From JBNJEM01 sp051745935 (GTDB lineage: Bacteria; Planctomycetota; Planctomycetia; Pirellulales; Pirellulaceae), in the NCBI GenBank assembly GCA_051745935.1, contig JBNJEM010000491.1:1-6131 (forward strand): a stretch of 6,131 nucleotides of DNA. Direction: 5' to 3'. A program made the translations under genes and the position numbers. Shown piece after piece: positions 1 to 6,131 of the stretch (position 1 is the first letter of the stretch; every line of letters begins with the position of its first letter). The notes under the pieces are model-generated. The model saw only the letters and a program-made list of their open reading frames with translations, ran no database searches and was not told the origin of the DNA.

Positions 1-570
1 GCCCGCACTTCGCGCGTTGCCCGTACCCTACTCGATCGGGCGCCACCCTGTCAACTCGGTGCTCGCACGCCTTGGCGGCCCCGGACGGCCAAACGACCGT
101 GTTTTGGCATGTTTCGACGAAACTCATATACCGAGAGCGACATACACCTGTCATCGAGGCGTTGAATCCTCCCCAGGGCGCGGGGGCAGCCTCTGATTTC
201 CCTTCCATGACCATGACGACGGAGCCAACCGCCCTACCTGATCCGCGCGGCCAAGTCCAGCAGGGATTTCAGGGGGAGAGATTTCAGGGTGTCTGGCATT
301 GCGGGCCAACGAGGGTGTGTAACGACTTGCATTCGACGGCGAAGCTATGCGTCACTGGGCCGAGTGATGCGAGAAGAACCGCCGGACGCACTGCTTTGGG
401 CTGACTCAAAATCAATTCCGGCAGTTTTCGCCGGACGACACTGGCTGAGCCAGCGCCACGATGAAATCATTCGCCAGAAAACGCGGATTGCGAGCAGCCA
501 GTGTTCCAAACGAGTCGGAGCCGCGTCCGGAAAGAATCAGAAAGGCTCGTACATTTGACTCTGTGAGACC
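1..570. other. Gene-poor stretch, no supported gene
   Basis: I find no protein-coding gene here that I can defend. Two plus-strand frames stay open (about 3-404 and 289-558), but their translations show no recognisable domain, signal peptide or ribosome binding site. The stretch holds a 10-base direct repeat GATTTCAGGG (265-274 and 280-289), a small hairpin TCCGGC/GCCGGA (417-435), a 13-base palindrome CTGGCTGAGCCAG (441-453), and a 10-base inverted repeat ACACTGGCTG/CAGCCAGTGT (438-447 and 495-504). None has a U-tract or matches an RNA family I know. It may be spacer or heavily decayed coding DNA. Confidence 0.5.
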
Positions 571-576
571 GCGCCG

Positions 577-1022
577 TTAGAATCGCCGACACCAAAAGCC
601 TGGAAATATTCTGAGCTCAAGGCAGGCGGAAACTATCGGTTTAGAACGCGGAAAACATCAAGACGTACGCCCCGCACGACATCGACATCAACGACTGTGT
701 CATCGGACATGCGGAAAAACCGCTTCGACCGCGCCGGCAAGGTGGCTACGGCGTGGACTACCCAAGCGACGACGGCGAACACATGAGGATGATCCACCTG
801 AAAGACGCCTACGCGATCCGGTACCGAAACGCCAGGCTCTCGGGCGAGCGAATCAAGCCGGTGTATATCAGCAGCATTGGGGGCACGCGGCACCTATCCC
901 AGAGAGCCGCTGAGACGCTCGAGCATAGCGTTAGCGGCAATGTCGTTTCCCAGCCCGCCGCGCCGATCAAGCCCGGGATGAAGGAAGTCCCATTTGCATG
1001 TGGTCCGCGGGCACTAGAGTGA
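577..1022 (+). pseudogene. Broken fragment of a beta-helix-type protein
   Basis: From 645 to the stop at 1020-1022 a frame is open and reads like part of a right-handed beta-helix protein. It contains IDINDCVIG (681-707), then MRMIHLKDAYAIRYRNARLSG around 783-845, and later SVSGNVVS (about 930-953). This alternation of hydrophobic residues, with Asn/Asp-Cys at a turn, is typical of beta-helix rungs and resembles the rungs of the intact gene at 4059-5666. There is no start codon or ribosome binding site, and a TAG at 642-644 closes the frame upstream. Just before it, a different frame (about 577-642) reads KYSELKAGGNYRF, which would join smoothly if a frameshift lies near 642. I infer a truncated, frameshifted remnant. 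A GTG at 753 could give an 89-residue product, but that would start mid-domain. The homology is judged by eye only, so the family is uncertain. Confidence 0.4.
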
Positions 1023-1323
1023 GAGGGAAAGGGGGAGTGGAACCTTCTTTGTGGCAAGCTACAAAGGATGGGGAATCATTGATCGTTCCCGGCCGACTTC
1101 AATGGCAGCAGCTTCCCATTCAATTGATGTGTGACGTGTGTTTGCGGCGAATGTTGTTCGCATTGAGTCCCGCCGTTAGCATACCCCTGAACTCGAGCGA
1201 CGTCGATCTGTTACATTATACCAATCAAGGTTTGCTGTGATCAGCCAGTGTTTCGTGTTTTGCTTGGCCTGCGCCGACCAATGTACCAGTCCCCTTCGTT
1301 ACCTACACAAAAGGGTTGAGACG
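1023..1323. other. Intergenic region upstream of the ceramidase-domain gene
   Basis: About 300 bases without a supported gene. A frame is open from a GTG at 1237 directly into the downstream gene, but its first 29 codons encode a Cys-rich segment that would displace the signal peptide, so I treat it as leader DNA. AT-rich bases at 1211-1222 (ttacattatacc) are the most promoter-like piece, but I cannot pair them with a good -35 element. The stretch should contain the promoter for the downstream gene. Confidence 0.45.
1310..1315 (+). promoter_or_regulatory. Ribosome binding site for the ceramidase-domain gene
   Basis: AAAGGG lies 8 bases before the ATG at 1324, a workable Shine-Dalgarno spacing. 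It supports the ATG at 1324 over the GTG at 1237, together with the clean signal peptide that starts at 1324. Confidence 0.5.
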
Positions 1324-2766
1324 ATGAACAAGAGAAGCCTTTACGCCACCATTGCAGCGATCGTCGGCGTCATTGGGGTATCCTTGGCGGCTGAGTCGGC
1401 CACCGCTCAGAGCGTTCCGGCGCTTCGCGCCGGGGCGGCCGCCGTCGACGTCACGCCCCGGATTTTCCCGATCAACGTGCGCGGACGGATTCGCGAGAGC
1501 GCACATGATTCCCTGAACAGCCGCGCGCTGGTCTTCGATGACGGCGAGACGCAACTCGCGATGGTTGTGGTGGACAATCTGGGTGTAGCTGAAGAAACCG
1601 CGGCGGACGCCAAAGCGCGCGCCGCCGAGCGGTGTGGGATTCCGCCGGAAAAAGTCATGGTCGCCTCGACCCATACCCATACCGCGCCCAGCTCCAATGT
1701 CAAGGAAGGCGCTGAAGCACTTGTCGATTATCGCAAAATGCTGGTGGAGGGGATCGCCACCTCGATTGTCGAGGCTCATGACGCGCTCCGTCCCGCCGCC
1801 GTCGGCCGTGCCGTTCACCGCTTGCCTGATGAAGTCTGGAACCGGCGTTGGTTTCTCAAGCCGGGCAAGATGCCGCCCAACCCGTGGGGCGACCTAGACA
1901 AGGTGAAAATGAACCCGGGGCGCGGTCCGGAACTGCTCGATCGGCCCGCTGGCCCCGTGGATCCGGATCTCACGGTTTTGGCAGTCCGGGACGTCAAAAA
2001 CCGCAAGCCGCTATCCATGTTCGCAAACTATACGCTGCACTACGTGGGCGGCATTCCAGGCGATCAGGTCTCCGCGGACTATTTTGGTGAGTTTTCACGT
2101 CTCATGCCCTTCCGCGTACGCGGTGACGAGGACTTCGTGGCCATGATGTCCAACGGTGCCTCGGGCGACATCAACAATATTCCATTCACGGTAACCCGCC
2201 CGCCCCGCGAGCCGTTCGAGCAGATGAGGATCGTGGCTCGCAAAGCTGCTGATGCGGCATGGTTTGCCTGGAAAGATATCGAGGATTATCGGTCGGACGT
2301 GAACATCGGCATGATCGAGCGGAAGATCACGCTGAAGCTCCGCGAACCAACCCAGCGGCAAATTGAGCGAGCTGAAGCCACATTGTCCGCGGCTGAAGAC
2401 GAAAAAGAACGAGAACAGCTGCCGAAAAAGGCTGTGGCTTACGCCCATAAGACGCTGCGGATGAAGGGTGGGGGACAGATTACGGTGCCACTGCAGGCCA
2501 TCCATATCGGTGACTTCGCCCTCTGCGCCATTCCGTTCGAAACTCTGGTAGAGATTGGCCTGGAGCTCAAGGAGCGAAGCCCTTTTCCTCGTACCGTCGT
2601 GGTCGGCATAGCGAACGGATACAACGGTTATCTGCCCACGCCCGAGCAACATGAGCTGGGCGGCTATGAAACCTGGCTCGGGACCTGCCGAGTACAGGAA
2701 GATGCCTCGGTGCTGATTGTCGATCAGTTGCTGAACATGCTCGGTGACTTACGCAACAATCAGTGA
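1324..2766 (+). CDS. Exported neutral/alkaline ceramidase N-terminal-domain protein
   Basis: A 480-residue exported hydrolase of the neutral/alkaline non-lysosomal ceramidase family. Residues 1-28 form a signal peptide (basic MNKR, hydrophobic core, A-T-A before Q29). The mature part opens with RAGAAAVDVTPR, the usual start of this domain. The family's zinc-site elements are visible: STHTHT with H117 and H119, NYTLHY with H239, PFE with E406, and GGYETW with Y448. These correspond by motif to the His, His, Glu and Tyr ligands of the Pseudomonas enzyme. The segment matching the catalytic-serine loop reads SGDINN (280-285), with N284 where that enzyme has serine, so ceramide hydrolysis is doubtful. 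The C-terminal Ig-like domain of true ceramidases is absent. A charged, probably helical stretch lies around 350-380. Start chosen at the ATG that gives the signal peptide and a spaced AAAGGG. The nucleoside-hydrolase-like gene follows 158 bases downstream. Family assignment is strong; the substrate is unknown. Confidence 0.85.
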   Translation: MNKRSLYATIAAIVGVIGVSLAAESATAQSVPALRAGAAAVDVTPRIFPINVRGRIRESAHDSLNSRALVFDDGETQLAMVVVDNLGVAEETAADAKARAAERCGIPPEKVMVASTHTHTAPSSNVKEGAEALVDYRKMLVEGIATSIVEAHDALRPAAVGRAVHRLPDEVWNRRWFLKPGKMPPNPWGDLDKVKMNPGRGPELLDRPAGPVDPDLTVLAVRDVKNRKPLSMFANYTLHYVGGIPGDQVSADYFGEFSRLMPFRVRGDEDFVAMMSNGASGDINNIPFTVTRPPREPFEQMRIVARKAADAAWFAWKDIEDYRSDVNIGMIERKITLKLREPTQRQIERAEATLSAAEDEKEREQLPKKAVAYAHKTLRMKGGGQITVPLQAIHIGDFALCAIPFETLVEIGLELKERSPFPRTVVVGIANGYNGYLPTPEQHELGGYETWLGTCRVQEDASVLIVDQLLNMLGDLRNNQ

Positions 2767-2799
2767 CTGTCTACATGCCTGGAACAGCAGGGCGAATCA

Positions 2800-2822
2800 A
2801 GCCGAGGGTGGAACGGTCGGCT
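2800..2822. repeat. Short inverted repeat between the two plus-strand genes
   Basis: AGCCGA and TCGGCT can pair across a 12-base loop, 34 bases after the ceramidase-domain stop codon. There is no T-run after it, so it is a weak terminator candidate at best. It could equally be chance, or a processing or attenuation point between two co-transcribed genes. Confidence 0.25.
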
Positions 2823-2924
2823 CGTAAGCAATAATTCAAGATTAGCTTCGGCATTCAGAGGGTGGCTGAGCGAGCAGGGAGGCAAAGCCAGACTCCGATA
2901 TGAGAACTCCGTATCAGTGGAAAA

Positions 2925-3911
2925 ATGAACATGCGAAAGCAAACCTTACAGTTACCGATGATCGTGATGCTGATCCTGATACTCCGACTGGGCATTGTGC
3001 ATGGAGCAGAGCACGATTGTCCGGCGGTGATTTTCGACACGGACATGGGTTCCGACTGCGACGATGCCGGAGCGCTAGCCGTCCTGCACGCGTTGGCAGA
3101 CGCCGGCGAGTTGCGGATACTGGGTGTTGTTTTCAGCAGCGGGAAGAACCGATACGGTGTTGGGACTTGCGACGCCATCAACACCTACTATGGACGCGGC
3201 GATCTTCCCTTGGGGCAGTACCACGGCACCGACGTCGGCGATCCACGGAACTCGTACACCAGACAGATCGCAACAAATACGAAGCGTTTCGGTCACGATA
3301 TCGTGGACAAAGCTCCGGATTTGGTCGCAACGTACATCTCAATTCTCGAATCACAACCAGATCACAGCGTAACGATCTGCACAGTCGGACATCCGCACGG
3401 ACTGGTTCATCTGTTCCGCAATCCGTCTGGCGAAAAGCTGGTGCGTAGCAAAGTACATCGTTGGGTCGCCATGGGAACGGGTGGGTGGAATTTCCAGCAA
3501 ATGGGGATGTCTGACTACTGTCAAGAGCTGTTGGACAATTGGCCCATGCCTTTTTTCATCTCACCCAGCGGTAAGACGATCGAGACAGGGCACCGTCTGC
3601 TCCCCCAGACGCCCAAATCGAATCCCGTGCGCGAAGCTTATCGGCTCTGGAACACGGGAACGGCGATCACCGAAGGCCGTTCCAGCTGGGACCAGGTCGC
3701 CGTATTGTCCATCGCCAGGCCTGAACTTTTCGCGTGGGAGCACAAGGGACGGGTCGAACGCCTGGCGGACGGCGAGGTGGTCTGGAATTCCCAGGCGGAC
3801 AGAGCCAATCATTTTCGTGTAACGCCCCGAATTCCTGATGAGGACATGGCCGGGATTATTGAGGAGCTGATGGCCCGACCTCCGAAAACGCGAGGCGAAT
3901 CAGGACGGTGA
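2925..3911 (+). CDS. Exported nucleoside-hydrolase-like protein
   Basis: A 328-residue protein of the inosine-uridine nucleoside N-ribohydrolase fold. Residues 1-27 are a signal peptide (MRKQ then a long hydrophobic run, likely cut near H26-G27/A28), so it acts outside the cytoplasm, unlike classical enzymes. The calcium-site motif reads FDTDMGSDCDDAGAL (37-51). A second conserved block, SSWDQVAVL, holds D256, the expected C-terminal calcium ligand. Others fit: a GRGDLPLG loop, GGWN with N189, WPMPFFIS, and a C-terminal GEVVWNS block. The segment normally reading GPLTN reads GHPHG (155-159), and E-F-N at the sugar site is G-W-N, so substrate choice may differ from plain nucleosides. The ATG at 2925 gives the longest form. 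The ATG at 2931 (third codon) has the better spaced GGA (2919-2921, 9 bases) and also starts a good signal peptide. It lies 158 bases after the ceramidase-domain gene, same strand, possibly in one transcript. The fold is secure; the reaction is inferred. Confidence 0.85.
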   Translation: MNMRKQTLQLPMIVMLILILRLGIVHGAEHDCPAVIFDTDMGSDCDDAGALAVLHALADAGELRILGVVFSSGKNRYGVGTCDAINTYYGRGDLPLGQYHGTDVGDPRNSYTRQIATNTKRFGHDIVDKAPDLVATYISILESQPDHSVTICTVGHPHGLVHLFRNPSGEKLVRSKVHRWVAMGTGGWNFQQMGMSDYCQELLDNWPMPFFISPSGKTIETGHRLLPQTPKSNPVREAYRLWNTGTAITEGRSSWDQVAVLSIARPELFAWEHKGRVERLADGEVVWNSQADRANHFRVTPRIPDEDMAGIIEELMARPPKTRGESGR

Positions 3912-3919
3912 GTCTGGAT

Positions 3920-3974
3920 CGTCGGCCCTGATTCAGATGCGCGCCGACGGCCTCCTGGTGCATTTGGGCCGTCG
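3920..3974. terminator. Overlapping inverted repeats between convergent genes
   Basis: Two stems compete for the same bases. CGTCGGC (3920-3926) pairs with GCCGACG (3943-3949). CGACGGCC (3945-3952) pairs with GGCCGTCG (3967-3974) across a 14-base loop. They sit just after the nucleoside-hydrolase-like stop codon and ahead of the convergent gene's stop, where a two-way terminator is expected. No clear T-run follows on either strand, so an intrinsic terminator is not shown. Confidence 0.35.
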
Positions 3975-3993
3975 TCGTGCCAGCCGCCAACCG

Positions 3994-4020
3994 TATGCCT
4001 TGCTGCTAAGCGGAGGCATA
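3994..4020. terminator. Inverted repeat, candidate two-way terminator
   Basis: TATGCCT and AGGCATA are perfect 7-base arms around a 13-base loop, with a wobble pair extending the stem. It lies in the 147-base gap between the two converging genes and would fold on transcripts from either side. It lacks a following U-tract, so the terminator role rests on position. Confidence 0.35.
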
Positions 4021-4058
4021 TTCGGGGTAATTTACGAGCGCGAAACAAGTGTGGTACC

Positions 4059-5666
4059 TCAACGACGAACGGCAACACTGTCCTCCAATTGGGCATCCGG
4101 TGAGATGCGAGGTTTCTTGCCGCTGGCGGTCGTAAGCCCCTGGACCGTCACCTTTTGGCTCCAGGTGTACGGGAAGGGGCGTTCCGCCCGGTCCATATCC
4201 TGGTTGCCGTCGGGATCGTTGAAGAAGTACATGCCCTGGTAGTTTTCCGGATGGTTCGAGTCGTCCACGAACAGTTCATCGATCGTGACCTCGCCAGGCA
4301 TGAAACAGGGGTAGCCGAAATCGTGCATGCCGTCGTTGCGCACATGAATCATGTGCGGCGTACACGGTCTCCCGCAGGCCGGAATCCAGCGGCAATTGCG
4401 GATCACGACTTTACCTTCCCACGTGCTGCCATAATCGCCACGAAAATTGATCAACGATCTGCCGTACAAGGTGGAATCCTCAACGGTCAGCACGCCACGA
4501 CCGATGGCGTTCAGTCCCATATGGCCGAGGGTACAACGGCGGATCACATAGGTCCCGGAGACCCCCATATGCGCGTCCATTCGGGAGAGCTTACAATCTT
4601 CGAGCAGGATGTTCTTGCAGAAATTCGTGGCGATCACTCCCCATCGGGTGCGGTCGTTAATGTGATTCATCCGACAGTTGATCATGTTGAAATTCACCAC
4701 GTTGTTCGCCGTATAGTCGTACGATCCCATGCTGACCGGCTTCCCGGCCGAGCCGATGGTTGAATAGATCTTGTGTCCGGTGGCGAAACAATCGCGCAGC
4801 GTGATGTTGGCGCAATTCCTGACGCTGATGAAGCCGGAGTAAGGGTGTCCGGTAGCGGTTTCGCCGACGACGTAATGGGTCAGCCCGTCAACTTCCGTGT
4901 TGGAACGGGAGATCCTGATGTTCCTGGCCCAGTAGTTGTACCCAACCTCTTGCTTCATCCGATTTGCGAACGTGGTGAAGACACCGCCGCGCAGCACGAG
5001 CGGCTCTTCGTCAATCGGACGTGCCCGAACCTGACTGATGTTGTCATAGTCCCAGTCGATGGCGCCTTCGACAGTCCCATCTCGACGAAGGATGAAGCAG
5101 TCGCGCTGTGAGACCCCCGAGTTCTGGTTGCGCCCTCGCCGGATGTAGCGTTTCTTCTTATCGTTCATCACCACGACGTGACAGTCGTGCTCGGGTCGTA
5201 CATCCAATTGCTTTTGGTCCCGTACAAGCCGGTCGATCTGTAACTCTTCGGGTTCAAGCAGCGAACGCACTTCAAATAGCGACTTCTTGTGGTTCTCCAC
5301 CTCTGTGTCGTCAATCGTAAAACGGGACGTGTTCCAGTCGGTGTCCGTGGCGATTATCGCCGTCAGTGCCTTACTGCCGAGATGATACGTCGCGTCGGTC
5401 CTTGTTTTGACGGGCAATCCGTGCGCATTCGCATACTCGTGCGCTTTGCAAATCGCAGGCAGATCGTCGTTCACGCCATCGCCAACGGCGCCGAACTCCT
5501 CGTAGGTGACGAACTCGGCGTCGGAATCCGTGTTTCTGGCAAGCCGCATCGGCAATGCGGGTGGTCCTCCGACCTGATTCTCGAGGTCTTCGGCTTCGAC
5601 CGACAGCACTGACGAAAACACTGTCATGATCAACACGACAAGAACTGCTCTTTGCTTGGAAATCAT
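4059..5666 (-). CDS. Exported right-handed parallel beta-helix protein (pectate-lyase-3-like N-terminus)
   Basis: A 535-residue exported protein. Residues 1-25 are a signal peptide (MISKQR, hydrophobic core, VEA before E26). The motif FGAVGDGVNDD (58-68), followed by a helix with AICKAHEYANAHG, marks the N-terminus of the pectate-lyase-3/GH28-like beta-helix superfamily, also seen in phage tailspikes. A charged, Lys/Arg/Asp/Glu-rich segment (about 118-200) interrupts the helix. From about 248 to 430, regular rungs end in Asn/Asp/Arg-Cys: C285, C293, C331, C358, C378 and C425, with serine at 398. There are 13 cysteines in all, many for an exported protein. The C-terminal part (about 450-510) is richer in Asp, Asn and Pro, ending in an ordinary beta-strand-like tail. 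I cannot identify catalytic acids, so lyase, hydrolase or non-enzymatic carbohydrate binding all remain possible. It converges on the nucleoside-hydrolase-like gene. The start is backed by GAGGT 6 bases upstream. Confidence 0.82.
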   Translation of the reverse strand: MISKQRAVLVVLIMTVFSSVLSVEAEDLENQVGGPPALPMRLARNTDSDAEFVTYEEFGAVGDGVNDDLPAICKAHEYANAHGLPVKTRTDATYHLGSKALTAIIATDTDWNTSRFTIDDTEVENHKKSLFEVRSLLEPEELQIDRLVRDQKQLDVRPEHDCHVVVMNDKKKRYIRRGRNQNSGVSQRDCFILRRDGTVEGAIDWDYDNISQVRARPIDEEPLVLRGGVFTTFANRMKQEVGYNYWARNIRISRSNTEVDGLTHYVVGETATGHPYSGFISVRNCANITLRDCFATGHKIYSTIGSAGKPVSMGSYDYTANNVVNFNMINCRMNHINDRTRWGVIATNFCKNILLEDCKLSRMDAHMGVSGTYVIRRCTLGHMGLNAIGRGVLTVEDSTLYGRSLINFRGDYGSTWEGKVVIRNCRWIPACGRPCTPHMIHVRNDGMHDFGYPCFMPGEVTIDELFVDDSNHPENYQGMYFFNDPDGNQDMDRAERPFPYTWSQKVTVQGLTTASGKKPRISPDAQLEDSVAVRR

Positions 5667-5672
5667 AGATTT

Positions 5673-5677
5673 ACCTC
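5673..5677 (-). promoter_or_regulatory. Ribosome binding site for the beta-helix gene
   Basis: On the minus strand GAGGT lies 6 bases before the ATG at 5666. This is the best Shine-Dalgarno match of the three genes and fixes the start of the signal peptide. Confidence 0.65.
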
Positions 5678-5821
5678 GTTGTTGTACCGTATGGATTAAA
5701 GTCCGTGCCTATGACTTCAGTTGACGATGGATCGACGCTTGACCAGTCGAATCCCCGTTTTTCCCACTTTCGGCAACGCTTGTCAAGCCACTTCGTCTCG
5801 CTGTGCGCAAAATCGGTTCAG

Positions 5822-6131
5822 TCACCGGCGACGCAGTGACCGTTCGCGATTTGAGTGTGAAGTACACCCCCGATGCGCGAACAACCCCGGCAGCTGCTCT
5901 TCGCGCAGCATGATCCAGTCGCGTCGATAGGTATATCGGTCGGGCACGACTTTGTCCGCCGCGAGTCCGACCAACGGGAGGACGGCTTGCGTCGGGCAGC
6001 TTTCCACCCGGCTGAATCCAACCGCCCGAAAGATAGTCTTGGCCGGTCAGTGGATCCCGGCCACAAAGAAAAGCGCGGCGGACGCAGCGAGTCGAACAGT
6101 GAAACGCCGCCTTACGAGTTTGAGTTCCCCC
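5822..6131 (-). pseudogene. Possible broken exported-protein gene, runs off the window edge
   Basis: Reading the minus strand inward from the window edge, one frame gives a basic then hydrophobic stretch, RRRFTVRLAASAALFFVAG, like a signal peptide. It ends at TGA (6049-6047). The same frame then stays open to the TGA at 5824-5822, and this part looks protein-like (GLAADKVVPDRYTYRRDW, then REEQLPGLF). A single nonsense change, for example from a Trp codon, would explain the picture. Alternatively the first part is the C-terminus of a gene beyond the window and the rest is chance. No start codon is visible inside the window for the first part, and I recognise no family. A GTG at 6007 could start a 61-residue product, but nothing supports it. 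Confidence 0.25.

Noticed and set aside
3..404. Plus-strand frame open for over 130 codons
   Set aside because: No ribosome binding site, no recognisable motif, and composition unlike the three real genes; GC-rich DNA often leaves such frames open.
438..504. 10-base inverted repeat that might mark a mobile element end or RNA
   Set aside because: The expected number by chance in a window of this size is not far below one; no transposase, target duplication or structured-RNA features nearby.
289..558. Plus-strand 89-codon frame
   Set aside because: GTG start without a ribosome binding site and no domain or signal peptide.
495..1252. Shared 11-mer CAGCCAGTGTT at 495-505 and 1242-1252
   Set aside because: Several 11-base matches are expected by chance in 6 kb; nothing else links the two sites.
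1237..1323. N-terminal extension of the ceramidase-domain gene from a GTG
   Set aside because: It would bury a clean signal peptide behind a Cys-rich leader; AAAGGG before the ATG at 1324 fits better.
2095..2652. Minus-strand 185-codon frame
   Set aside because: Lies wholly inside the ceramidase-domain gene on the opposite strand; no motif of its own.
2900..3448. Plus-strand 182-codon frame
   Set aside because: Arg/Ser-rich shadow of the nucleoside-hydrolase-like gene in another frame.
4155..4763. Plus-strand 202-codon frame
   Set aside because: Antisense shadow of the beta-helix gene; low-complexity Val/His-rich translation.
5781..5786. TTGACA on the minus strand as a -35 box for the beta-helix gene
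   Set aside because: No acceptable -10 element at the right spacing.

Overview
The window is moderately GC-rich bacterial DNA carrying three complete genes, each of which begins with a signal peptide. The mix (a stand-alone neutral-ceramidase-type catalytic domain, an exported nucleoside-hydrolase-type protein with a DTDxGxDxDD motif, and a cysteine-rich right-handed parallel beta-helix protein) and the long, gene-poor, partly decayed intergenic DNA suggest a planctomycete (Pirellula/Rhodopirellula-like) or a relative in the PVC group. That is an inference from family type; there is no rRNA or other phylogenetic marker here.

Layout. Positions 1-570 hold no gene I can support. From about 577 to 1022 on the plus strand lies what looks like a broken fragment of a beta-helix protein, with an apparent frameshift near 642. 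Positions 1023-1323 hold no recognisable gene and end in a ribosome binding site. At 1324-2766 (+) is the ceramidase-domain protein. It is followed after 158 bases by the nucleoside-hydrolase-like protein at 2925-3911 (+). These two may share a transcript. A 147-base gap with several inverted repeats separates them from the convergent beta-helix gene at 4059-5666 (-). Beyond it, at 5822-6131 (-), is a weakly supported broken reading frame: a signal-peptide-like start, an in-frame TGA, then about 75 more open codons.

How it may work together. All three intact proteins should leave the cytoplasm, so the locus looks like part of an envelope or extracellular hydrolase set. The plus-strand pair belongs to hydrolase families for amide bonds (ceramidase) and N-glycosidic bonds (nucleoside hydrolase). 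The beta-helix protein has the fold used by polysaccharide lyases, GH28-type hydrolases and adhesins. In both plus-strand enzymes the metal-site residues are largely recognisable while other active-site residues differ from the studied enzymes, so the family name should not be read as the substrate. I see no CRISPR array, transposase, tRNA, rRNA or integrase, and no convincing new defence or mobile system.
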